From: Metridium senile
Lineage: Eukaryota; Cnidaria; Anthozoa; Actiniaria; Metridiidae
Assembly (NCBI GenBank): GCA_949775045.1
Contig: OX459100.1
Coordinates: 11,477,086-11,541,085, forward strand
Length of the DNA stretch: 64,000 nt
Direction: 5' to 3'
Shown here: positions 55,396-64,000 of the stretch, in pieces
How positions within the stretch are numbered: position 1 is the stretch's first letter
Layout of the letters: every line of letters starts with the position of its first letter
The notes under the pieces: model-generated
Database searches by the model: none
What the model was told of the DNA's origin: nothing
What the model saw: only the letters and a program-made list of their open reading frames with translations
Program-made: the position numbers and the translations under genes

Positions 55396-56029
55396 ATCAT
55401 CACCATGAAAAATATAGCGCACACACTACCACTACATTCAAATATTCTAAACACACAACTGTGCTCACTTGTTGTTTTGATAACTTCAATTTCTGATGAG
55501 ACACTTTAAGATTATTAGATACCCGTTGAGAACAATTGTTGTATTTACAATGGAAAAATAGGACAGGTGGGCTTACAATTAGAATTCGTCAATAAATTTT
55601 CATTGTGAAACAATAGGAAAAGTAATGTGAAATAAGACAAAAGTTCTATTTATTGTGAAACAATAGGAAAAGTTGGTGTGAAATTGGACATCATATCATT
55701 GAAAACCAATAAGTTTCAAGGGCACTACTGTATTTACTTCCAACGCCGTCATGGACAGGATGAATATCAGAGAGCTTTGCATAACATTTTGAATTGTAAA
55801 TTTGTAAAATACTTAAAACATATGTCACTTGTTATCGATGTGTCATTGTGTGATGTACACCTGGTCTTGTGTGAAATAAGGCTTCTGTGCAGCCGCTCTT
55901 AGTGTCGGTTATTTCCCCCTTCCCACGAATGTGCAATGTGTTTGAGCTCTTGTTGATTCAAGCTATTGGAGTTATTTCGGCTCACGTTAGTTTAAAGAAA
56001 ACATTGGAGAAGAGCTGGCCCAGGTGTGA

Positions 56030-56492
56030 AAAGAGGTGAAAAAAGGAGTCAAGAGAAGAGAACAGAAGAGAACAGAAGAGAACAGAAGAGAACAGAAGAG
56101 AACAGAAGAGAACAGAAGAGAACAGAAGAGAACAGAAGAGAACAGAAGAGAACAGAAGAGAACAGAACACAAGAGAACACAAGAGAACACAAGAGAACAC
56201 AAGAGAACACAAGAGAACAGAGCAGAGCAGTAGAGAGCAGAACAGAACAGAACAGAACAGAACAGAACAGAACAGAACAGAACAGAACAGAATAGAACAG
56301 AACAGAACAGAACAGAACAGAATCGAACAGAACAGAACAGAACAGAACAGAACGAACAGAACAGAACAGAACAGAGCAGAAGAGAACAGAAGAGAATCGA
56401 AGAGAAGAGAACACAAGAGAACACAAGAGAACACAAGAGAACACAAGAGAACACAAGAGAACACAAGAGAACACAAGAGAACACAAGAGAAC
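56030..56492. repeat. AGAAC/AGAAG/AACACAAG array of unit 2
   Basis: Runs of AGAACAGAAG, then AACACAAGAG, (AGAAC)n and again AACACAAGAG. It sits in the same place as the arrays of units 1 and 3 but uses different motifs. Followed by 42 bp of unique sequence before the ATG. Confidence 0.96.
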
Positions 56493-56534
56493 AGTTGAGT
56501 CCTTTATATGCGTTGCCGAAATTGTCTTTAGAAC

Positions 56535-57500
56535 ATGAACTCTACATCGGCAAGAAATTATTCTGAATGTCTTCCTTTAAGAACTGAAAATATATACGTC
56601 TCGAATACACTAACGTACGAATACTTTATAGTGGTGGTGGTAATATTCAACGCGGTGCTTGCTTGTATATCAATATGTAGCAATACAATGGTGATCGTGA
56701 CTATCTTGAAGACACCTTCACTAAGAACGCCTTCTAATATATTACTAGTAAGGCTATCGTTCACTGATCTTGCCGTCGGCGTTCTCTCCCAGCCGTCCTT
56801 CTGTCTGTACAAGTATTCTGTGCTCAGTCAAGACGTCACGCTGTTTTGCACTAGTGGGATGGTGTTTTTATTTAGTACTCTACCTTTTGCCACGGTGTCG
56901 TTCTTATTGGTCAGCGCCATCATCACTGATAGGTTCCTAGCTGTTGTGTTACATCTGAGATATCAAGAGCTTGTCACGCAATTTCGCGTTGCTGTAGCCG
57001 TGACTGGGGCTTGGATATTTGGACTTGGATTTACATTCTACACTGGCTACTTTTTTAACCATGTTGCTACAATCGTATTCAACAATATCTTGGCTACCTC
57101 CCTGTTTGCTATTGACGTAGTGTTCGTTGTCAAGATATCTCTTGTTATTCGACATCATTCGATTCAAATCCACTCCCAAATGCAAGCTGCTCAGGAGAGT
57201 AACGCGAGTCACGCAACACTACCCAATATCAGGAAATCTGTACGCATTGTCTATCTTGTGATAATGGCGTTTCTCTTCTGTTATGTACCTTATGGGGCGA
57301 TGAGAATCGCTATTGAATTATTACCGCATCATTTAAGGTACTCCACTCTAACACGTATCTGTTTTTCATTTTCCGAGAGTCTTATAATGTCAAATGGCAT
57401 CTTGAATCCCTTGATATACTTCTGGCGAATCAACGGAATGAGAAACGCTTCGATTAGACTTTTGAAAAAACTGCGGTGTTCTGGGAATGATGTTAATTAA
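56535..57500 (+). CDS. Rhodopsin-class GPCR, array copy 2
   Basis: Intact, intronless, 321 aa, same motifs as copy 1 (Asp78, DRF 132-134, CYVP, NPLIY). Private changes include Arg73 for Gly in TM2, Val96 for Glu in ECL1, Gly165, Phe174 and the Asn184, Ala187, Thr188, Ala192 group in TM5, Met244 and Phe279. The C-terminal 42 residues and the whole ICL3 block (HHSIQIHSQMQAAQESNASH) are identical in all three copies. A CTTTAG|AAC acceptor-like site lies 3 bp before the ATG. Confidence 0.94.
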   Translation: MNSTSARNYSECLPLRTENIYVSNTLTYEYFIVVVVIFNAVLACISICSNTMVIVTILKTPSLRTPSNILLVRLSFTDLAVGVLSQPSFCLYKYSVLSQDVTLFCTSGMVFLFSTLPFATVSFLLVSAIITDRFLAVVLHLRYQELVTQFRVAVAVTGAWIFGLGFTFYTGYFFNHVATIVFNNILATSLFAIDVVFVVKISLVIRHHSIQIHSQMQAAQESNASHATLPNIRKSVRIVYLVIMAFLFCYVPYGAMRIAIELLPHHLRYSTLTRICFSFSESLIMSNGILNPLIYFWRINGMRNASIRLLKKLRCSGNDVN

Positions 57501-57552
57501 CTAACTTTGTCGTCGTAGTCATCATAAGTTATTAGCATTGAATTGTGGATTG

Positions 57553-57583
<31 letters not shown>

Positions 57584-57707
57584 TAACACCATCACCATCA
57601 TCACCATGAAAAATATAGCGCACACACTACCACTACATTCAAATATTCTATACACACAACTGCTCACTTGTTCTTTTGATAACTTCAATTTCTGATGAGT
57701 TTAAGGA

Positions 57708-57826
57708 ATATATAGTCTGATCTAAACACTTGGGATGTTGGGAGAACACGAGAGAAGCGTAGCGGAGTGGTTTCCCAGCTTCCCAAGTGTTTTCCCAACA
57801 TCCCAAGTGTTTAGATCAGAGTATAT
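57708..57826. mobile_element. Foldback element
   Basis: ATATAGTCTGATCTAAACAC, TTGGGATGTTGGGA pairs with TCCCAACATCCCAAGTGTTT, AGATCAGAGTATAT; TTCCCAAGTGTTTTCCC adds a partial third copy of the arm. Immediately after unit 2. Confidence 0.87.
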
Positions 57827-58360
57827 TACACGGAAAACTGTCTCATATTACTTTTATAAAATAATAACTCAATAAACATGACGGCTTTGCTTCCAAAACA
57901 TCGCTTTATTTTCGAAATGTAATTACAAATTCTTCCTACATTGTCAGAATACAAAACGGACCAATCACAAATCCAATAAGAACAACGGTGTGTGAAGAGT
58001 TGAAACGGAATGTTTGTGATTTTCAATGCGAAGTTTTCGCACAAAATCTGTTTTTGTGTTCAAAAATAGCAATCAAGCTCAATGGAAAATAGTTGGATTA
58101 ACTCTCATAGGAAACTAAGACTACTGTATGTAAGAAAATCATCACATCTTCTCTTGATAAAATGAAAAAATGGATCAAATCAAGTAAAATTCATAATTTG
58201 AAGTTCAAGTCAACACACGAGGGGGTTAAGTGCATGATGAAAACATTTGCCGGGGTAATTTTGAAGAACTTTTGGAGAGGAAAAGTTGTCAAAAACAATT
58301 AACAGGACTTTCTACTTGTGTGGAATTGTTCAGAGTTATCTGTTTGAAGGACGTGCTTCA
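57827..58360. other. Gene-free stretch between units 2 and 3
   Basis: AT-rich, only short frames with no domain (for example 57826-58044 minus). Confidence 0.4.
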
Positions 58361-58361
58361 G

Positions 58362-58629
58362 CAAACCAACATTATTTCACCGACAAACAGTTATGGTGGG
58401 GTAGGGAGTGGTTGATTTTTTGTTTCAAATTTACAAATTGTCACAACCCTTCCCTTGCCATAAACGTGTTTTTCATGACCCTTCCTTCTGATGTTTGCCA
58501 AAATCGTGATCCCTCCTTCAGTTGCCTAGGAAACTTAGTAACCTCTTCTTCAGAAGCCTTGACAATTCCATATCCCCTCCTCACAATCACCCACCCCCTA
58601 CCCCAACATAAATAATGACCGCTCCCTTA
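58362..58629. mobile_element. Relative of the TTA/GGGACCGG TIR element
   Basis: The right end ACATAAATAATGACCGCTCCC|TTA matches the TIR of the 1.6-kb element at 35013-36637 with one change, and CACCCCCTACCCCA matches its subterminal C-rich block. A left end is less clear: CATTATTT and TTATGGTGGGGTAGGGAG near 58370-58405 look like the TIR split by about 15 bp. No ORF. Confidence 0.62.
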
Positions 58630-59514
58630 GTTCACGGTGTTAGAGACAGTTCATGGACACTTTTGGCTTCTTGTTTTACTGTAAAATGAAGGGATTATTA
58701 TTATCAAGAACGTTTTTGAATTGTCAGAAGATTTGGTCAACTGTTTTGCTTTGTTTCAAGACAAACACAGGATTTATCAAAACATATTTTTTTGCATTTT
58801 GGACGTTTTTGATCCCGAGTTATGATTGAAATGAACATACGAACGAATGTGATGACTACTATACATGATAAAAAGCAGAGAAGAATTAGCAAGATTTTTG
58901 GACACCACAATTTGCTAGTAAATGTAAGTGAAAACTATTAATTCATCTAAACCGCTTTTAATTTGTGAAGTAATTTTTTTAGAAAATTGCCAACTCAAAA
59001 TGAAAACAAAAATTCAGATTTTTGCCAGTGTAACTTTTTTTAAATTTGTTGAAATCGTAACTAAATATTGTTGTATAAATAACATCATCAGACTTTCATA
59101 AAATAAAATAAATTATTCTGTGATTTGATTCTGATCTTTTAGCTTTTGTGTGAATTTGTTAATCGCTTCGTCACTCATGGCATGTTGTATGTTTGACTGA
59201 TATTTGACTTTTCAACAAAATACTCCAGATTCTGTTTATTCAAAAAGATTACAAAATAGGTATGATTTAAAAGTGGTAATATAACTTTGTTATTGTATCC
59301 CATTCAATTTCAAATGTCCGAAACTTATCTTCCATCTTTGTGTAAAGGGTTCGTGAAAAAGCTAGAGAAAAAAAATCGTCCACGAAAAGGAATAACGTGA
59401 GCGCGTAATATAGTCTCATCCAACACGATGTTTTGGCCAAACAAAGCACGCGTTATACTTAAATTATTTTATAATAACCGTTTTTAAATTATACAAAAAA
59501 TGTGATTGTTTCTT
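58630..59514. other. Gene-free stretch
   Basis: No supported gene, repeat or palindrome seen; AT-rich. Confidence 0.4.
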
Positions 59515-59664
59515 TGAGAAGTATAGTAATCAGTTAGACCTTGGATAGGCAGCTGGTAGAAGGAAGCCAATAACACTTTGCATTTATTAGTTACCCTTTG
59601 AGTACAAAAGCTGTATTTACAATAAAATAATAATCTGCATGGAATAGTCATTGAGTAAACCGTT

Positions 59665-60610
59665 TTTACACAAGACATTATTGTTATTATTAATTCCTTG
59701 AAATTCAAATAATAAATAATAATAATGTTTAATAGAAAACAAATCTCGCAGCCCAAAGGCTGAATTACATTTGTAAGATTCAAAATTAAAATTATGTACA
59801 TTTGTATCAATAGATAATATAATATAAATATAATATATATAAGAAGTCATACAAAAATATAAAAAGCTATACATTATAAGCATATAATCTATACATTATA
59901 TAGAACATTGTCCGATAAAGACGCTTAGGCTAACTTAGATGATTTAATTACAAAAGAGTTCTCATAGCGATTTGTCTTGCAGATAGTTCGGTATTTAACA
60001 GGGTTCCTTAGGTTGTAATTAGAAGTGTTTAACGGTGGTAATAAATCTCGAAGCTTGTGGTTTGAGTCTTTTTCGATAGATGTAAATAACTTTTTACACA
60101 ACTTCTCTCTTCTTTCATAGAGGGACTCCAAGCCGGTTTCCATCAGGGCTTCACGGTATTTGCGTTCTGGTAGAATTATACGTAAGGCACGCTTTTGTAT
60201 GTGTTCAATGTCGTCAGACAAATAACGTGGCATACTATGGTGGAAAACTTGGCAGGCGTACTCCAAGATAGATCTTATGCAGCTACAATAAAACTGGATT
60301 AGTGATTTAATGTCTACATCCGCACGTTTCAATTGCTTGATTAAGTATAGACGCTTTGAGGCCTTGGTTACAATGTCATCAATGTGATTGTTCCACTTGA
60401 GATTGTCACTAATAGTCACGCCCAGGATTTTAGCACTTTTTACAACTTTAAAGCTTTGGTCGTTGACAATTGCGATAAGGTTATCTAAGCGTGGGGTTTT
60501 GCTAAAAGTTACTTGGATCTCTTTGCATTTAGATGCGTTTAGTTGGAATTTGTTCACTTCTGACCAGTCAGCAACTTGTAGTATGGAGTCTTGTATGGTA
60601 CTTACTCCGG
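59665..60610 (-). mobile_element. 5'-truncated LINE (CR1/L2-like) fragment
   Basis: A minus-strand frame of about 230 codons ending at 59925 reads DSILQVADWSEVNKFQLNAS, KCKEIQVTFSK, KILGVTISDNLKWNNHID, YCSCIRSILEYACQVFHHSM and LRIILPERKYREAL, the C-terminal part of a non-LTR reverse transcriptase. It is open to a stop, so only the 5' part is lost (at about 60610). An AT-rich 3' end with AATAATAAT runs to about 59665. Confidence 0.87.
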
Positions 60611-61104
60611 ATCAATCAGTTAGACCTTGGATTGTATGGCAGCTGGTAGAATTAGGACTAATATCACTTTGGAAATAATCAGTATTTACTATGAAACGAT
60701 AGGACAGGTAGGCGTGAAATTAGAATTCGTCAATAAGTGTTCATTGTGAAACAACAGGAAAAGTAATGTGAAATAAGACAAAAGTTCATTTAGTGTGAAA
60801 CAATAGGAAAAGTGGATGTGAAATTGGACTTCATTGAAAACCAATAAGTTTCAAGGACACCGTTATTACTACCACCGTCGTACGTGGACAGGTTGAAATA
60901 TCAGAGAGATTTGCATAACATTTTGAATTGGTGATTTGTAAAATACTGAGAACATATATCACTTGTTATCAATGTGTCATTCTGTGATGTACACCTGGTC
61001 TTGTGTGCAATGTGTTTGAACTCTTCTTGATTCAAGCTATTGGAGTTATTTCGGCTCAAGTTAGAGTTTAAAGAAAAAAGTGGAGAAGAGTCAGGTGTGA
61101 AAAG

Positions 61105-61485
61105 GTGAGAAGAGAGGTGAGCAAAGGAGTCAAGAGAACAGAAGAGAATCGAAGAGAACAGAAGAGAATCGAAGAGAACAGAAGAGAATCGAAGAGAATC
61201 GAAGAGAACAGAAGAGAAGAGAAGAGAACAGAAAAGAATCGGAAGAGAAGAGAAGAGAATCGAAGAGAATCGAAGAGAAGAGAAGAGAAGAGAAGAGAAG
61301 AGAAGAGAAGAGAAGAGAAGAGAAGAGAAGAGAAGAGAAGAGAAGAGAAGAGAAGAGAAGAGAAGAGAAGAGAAGAGAAGAGAAGAGAAGAGAAGAGAAG
61401 AGAAGAAAAGAAAACAGAAAAAAATAAGAGAACATAACAGACGAGAAGAGAAAAGAAGAGAAGAAAACAGAAAAAAATACAAGAA
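61105..61485. repeat. AGAAC/GAATCG then (AGAAG)n array of unit 3
   Basis: Mixed AGAACAGAAGAGAATCGAAG units, then a pure (AGAAG)n run of about 27 copies (61270-61405) and a decayed end. Same position as in units 1 and 2, different expanded motif. 75 bp of unique sequence lies between it and the ATG. Confidence 0.96.
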
Positions 61486-61559
61486 GGATTCACATCCCAA
61501 ACGTTACCTGTATATGCGTTCCAGAGATTTTCTCTCCACCTGCCTCCTTGAAGAAGAAC

Positions 61560-62525
61560 ATGAACTCTACATCATCAAGAAATTATTCTGAATGCCTTCC
61601 TTTAAGAACTGAAAATATATACGTCGCAAATACACTAACGTACGGATACTTTATAGTGGTCGTGGTAATATTCAACGCGGTGATTGCTTGTATATCAATA
61701 TGTAGCAATACAATGGTGATAGTGACTATCTTGAAGACACCTTCACTAAGAACGCCTTCTAATATATTACTAGTAGGGCTATCATTTACTGATCTTGCCA
61801 TCGGCGTTCTCTCCCAGCCGTCCTTCTGTCTGTACAAGTATTCTGAGCTCAGTCAAGACGTCACGCTGTTTTGCACTAGTGGGATGGTCTATACATTTAG
61901 TACTCTACCTTTTGTCGCGGTGTCGTTCTTAATGGTCAGCGCCATCATCACTGATAGGTTCCTAGCTGTTGTGTTACATCTGAGATATCAAGAGCTTGTC
62001 ACGCAATTTCGCGTTGCTGTAGCCGTGACTGGGGCTTGGATATTTGGACTTATATTTACATTCTACACTGGCTACTTTTATAACCATGTTGCTACAATCG
62101 TATTCAACAGTATCTTGGTTATTTCCCTGTTTTCTATTGACGTAGTGTTCGTTGTCAAGATATCTCTTGTTATTCGACATCATTCGATTCAAATCCACTC
62201 CCAAATGCAAGCTGCTCAGGAGAGTAACGCGAGTCACGCAACACTACCCAATATCAGGAAATCTGTACGCATTGTCTATCTTGTGATATTGGCGTTTCTC
62301 TTCTGTTATGTTCCTTTTGGGGCGATGAGGATCGCTATTGAATTATTACCGCACCATTTGAAGTACTCCACTCTAACACGTATCTGTTTTTCATTGTCCG
62401 AGAGTCTTATAATGTCAAATGGCATCTTGAATCCCTTGATATACTTCTGGCGAATCAACGGAATGAGAAACGCTTCGATTAGACTTTTGAAAAAACTGCG
62501 GTGTTCTGGGAATGATGTTAATTAA
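61560..62525 (+). CDS. Rhodopsin-class GPCR, array copy 3
   Basis: Intact, intronless, 321 aa from the first ATG (61560); the open frame begins at TTG four codons earlier. Same motifs as copies 1 and 2. Seventeen differences from copy 1 by eye, including Gly29, Ile81, the Tyr111-Thr112 pair and Val119 in TM3, Met125, Ser184 in TM5 and Phe253 in TM6 (CYVPFG). Intracellular loop 3 and the tail are unchanged. Ligand unknown. Confidence 0.94.
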   Translation: MNSTSSRNYSECLPLRTENIYVANTLTYGYFIVVVVIFNAVIACISICSNTMVIVTILKTPSLRTPSNILLVGLSFTDLAIGVLSQPSFCLYKYSELSQDVTLFCTSGMVYTFSTLPFVAVSFLMVSAIITDRFLAVVLHLRYQELVTQFRVAVAVTGAWIFGLIFTFYTGYFYNHVATIVFNSILVISLFSIDVVFVVKISLVIRHHSIQIHSQMQAAQESNASHATLPNIRKSVRIVYLVILAFLFCYVPFGAMRIAIELLPHHLKYSTLTRICFSLSESLIMSNGILNPLIYFWRINGMRNASIRLLKKLRCSGNDVN

Positions 62526-62550
62526 TCAACTTTGTCGTTGTGATCTACCT

Positions 62551-62786
62551 AAGGCCTGGACAAACGGTTTCAACATTTGCTTCAACATCCGTTCGATTTT
62601 GTTGAATGGCAATATTTTAAACATTTAAGCGTTTAAAAACGCTTTTAAACTCTTTGAACATTGTTGAAACGTGTTGAATCGATGTTGAATTGATGTTGAA
62701 AGAGTTGAAAGCGTTTAAACATTGCCATTTAACAAAATCGAACGGATGTTGAAGTATATGTTGAAACCGTTTGCCCGTGCCTTTAG
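62551..62786. mobile_element. Foldback element, TTCAAC family, copy 3
   Basis: AAGGCCTGGACAAACGGTTT ... AAACCGTTTGCCCGTGCCTT. Inner arms TCCGTTCGATTTTGTTGAAT and its complement AACAAAATCGAACGGATGTT. It sits in the 3' block of unit 3 at a place where units 1 and 2 have uninterrupted sequence, giving two related empty sites. Confidence 0.9.
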
Positions 62787-62987
62787 TTACAAGCGTTGCA
62801 ATTGTGGATTGTCATCATCATCATCATCATGACCATATCATCATCTTCAAGCATCATCACCACCACCATTATCACCAAAAAAAAGTAAATCTTTATATTT
62901 ATACTCGGATTTTCAGAGTAGCAGATATTGCTCATTTCAATAGTCGCGCACACACTACCACTACATTGGAATATTCTATACACACAG

Positions 62988-63284
62988 CTCTGAGCCCCTC
63001 CCAGGGGTTTAAGGGTTCAAGGGAGCACGGGCATTTATTTTTAGGGATCAAGTAAGCAAAATATGATAAAACAATAGTTTTAGGGATCAAGGGAGCACGG
63101 GCATTTATTTTTAGAGATGAAGGGAGCACGGGCATTTATTTTTAGGGAACAAGGGAGCAAAATGTGATAAAACAATAGTTTTTGGGGATCAATGGAGCAT
63201 AAGGCAAAACATTTTAGGGAGACAGTTATTATTAAGCGTTATGGGCTACTAGAAGATCTAACGCTATATAAATAAAGCTTATCA

Positions 63285-63352
<68 letters not shown>

Positions 63353-63450
63353 ATTATTATTATTATTAACAAGGGAGAAAATGCAAAAAAATCAAAAGGA
63401 GCATGCACATCCCCCTCCCCCCCTCCCCCCCTCCCCTTTGGAGGGGCTCA
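62988..63450. mobile_element. Composite element with GAGCCCCTCC ends
   Basis: CTGAGCCCCTCC at the left is inverted at GGAGGGGCTCAG (63440-63451). The interior has three copies of AGGGAGCACGGGCATTTATT and two of GATAAAACAATAGTTTT. A LINE tail (63230-63372) appears to be inserted between the last GGGAGCA copy and AACAAGGGAG. Confidence 0.72.
63230..63372 (+). mobile_element. LINE 3' tail with (TTA)n
   Basis: AAGCGTTATGGGCTACTAGA, AGATCTAACGCTATATAAAT then (ATT)n of about 28 units. The CGCTATATAAA...(ATT)n layout is that of cnidarian LINE 3' ends, and matches in kind the tail at 15185-15236. No coding part remains. Confidence 0.75.
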
Positions 63451-63451
63451 G

Positions 63452-64000
63452 CTCTTCTCACATGTTGATTTTTGTGGAGGGAGGAAAACCGGATAACCCT
63501 GAGAAAAACCCTTGAGAAAAACCCTTGATCTGTATATCGCAGTACAGTATTGTAGTTGTTCCTATTTGAAAAAGAAATATATAATAATCTAAGTAGCTTT
63601 GAGGCAACACATGCAGAGAAAATGTCGTGTGATAGATTCTAAGAGAAGGGCTTGCTGTATTGCGTCCAAACACAACAACGCTTCTAAGAAACTAAGAGTA
63701 ATTCCCAACGATATCGTTTCCGTTGTTGCTTCTAAGAACTCTTCATTTTATTGAATCATGTTTAGTTTAGTTTTATTGTACGCCCAACCACAGCAAATCT
63801 TCTATAGAGGTTTGACTGCCTAAACTAGTTGGGTAGCCTGCTAGCTTCAAAGATCTTACGCTATTGGATCATTAATATAATCAAACAACGTTGTTATTTT
63901 ATTATCCAATCACAACGACTGTTCTAAAAACGTTTGACCCTGCCCTCGATAACTAGCCACAACCCACACTGTATTTTCGTATTGTGTTACCATATTTGTG
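63452..64000. other. Gene-free right edge
   Basis: A CCGGATAACCCTGAGAAAAA stretch repeats its AGAAAAACCCTTGA part once (about 63500-63530). CTTCTAAGAA recurs near 63637, 63680 and 63729. No supported gene. Confidence 0.4.

Larger units (their letters stand above)
53045..55480 (+). repeat. Segmental duplication, unit 1
   Basis: Upstream block (CAGTTAGACCTTGGATTGCA, then TTAGATACCCATTGAGCATA and ACCTGGTCTTGTGTGCAATG), purine array, receptor gene, and 3' block (AATTGTGGATTGTCATCATC ... CACACACTACCACTACATTC). The same order recurs in units 2 (about 55480-57690) and 3 (about 59515-63000). A second shorter copy of the CAGTTAGA.CTT block is at 53239. Confidence 0.88.
55480..57690 (+). repeat. Segmental duplication, unit 2
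   Basis: Starts with GATAACTTCAATTTCTGATG and TTAGATACCCGTTGAGAACA, then the conserved upstream block ending AGAGCTGGCCCAGGTGTGAA, the purine array, the receptor and the 3' block. GAAACAATAGGAAAAGT is repeated locally at about 55608 and 55660. Confidence 0.88.
59515..63000 (+). repeat. Segmental duplication, unit 3
   Basis: The CAGTTAGACCTTGGATAGGC block (59525-59660) is separated from the rest of the upstream block (from 60612) by a LINE fragment. Then come the purine array, receptor copy 3, and the 3' block, itself interrupted by a TTCAAC-family foldback (62551-62786). Confidence 0.85.

Overview
This is a eukaryotic, metazoan window. Genes are split by GT-AG introns, intergenic DNA is AT-rich, and tandem repeats and foldback elements take up more space than coding sequence. 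The G-protein-coupled receptors resemble the lineage-expanded rhodopsin-class receptors of anthozoans, and the short foldback elements and LINE tails fit the same group. An anthozoan cnidarian is therefore the most likely source; this is inference from family resemblance, not a database result.

Layout. 1-2579 is a 21-bp minisatellite. 4043-5068 (-) and 15783-16883 (+) are two intronless, divergent paralogous receptors, separated by about 10.7 kb of repeats and foldbacks. 16.9-22.3 kb is gene-free and rich in tandem repeats. 22378-29553 (-) is a complete five-exon fatty acid 2-hydroxylase gene (FA2H, 368 aa, cytochrome b5 plus hydroxylase). It lies head to head, about 310 bp away, with cytosolic-type alanyl-tRNA synthetase (AARS, +). 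Sixteen AARS exons run from 29864 to 52314 with consistent reading phase. They cover the catalytic and editing domains (800 codons from the internal Met) but not the last roughly 170 residues. 53.0-63.0 kb is a three-unit segmental duplication. Each unit carries an intact 321-aa receptor (54334, 56535, 61560) preceded by a purine-rich pentanucleotide or decanucleotide array.

Mobile DNA. At least four foldback/MITE families occur more than once: a GAGTAC family with TA target sites, a TACACC family, a TTCAAC family and a roughly 270-bp palindromic family. There are also a TTAA-flanked 1.0-kb element, a TTA-flanked 1.6-kb element carrying degenerate and possibly intact ORFs inside AARS intron 3, tRNA-like SINE heads, and 3' ends of three or four LINEs.

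Points of most interest: an in-frame upstream AARS start that adds a 30-residue basic, acid-free leader (possible dual cytosol/mitochondrion targeting); the missing AARS 3' exons where the receptor array begins; the receptor array itself, in which the cytoplasmic loop and tail are invariant and changes cluster in TM3-TM6; loss of the presumed 5'UTR splice acceptor in receptor unit 1 by repeat expansion; and the 1.6-kb ORF-carrying inverted-repeat element.
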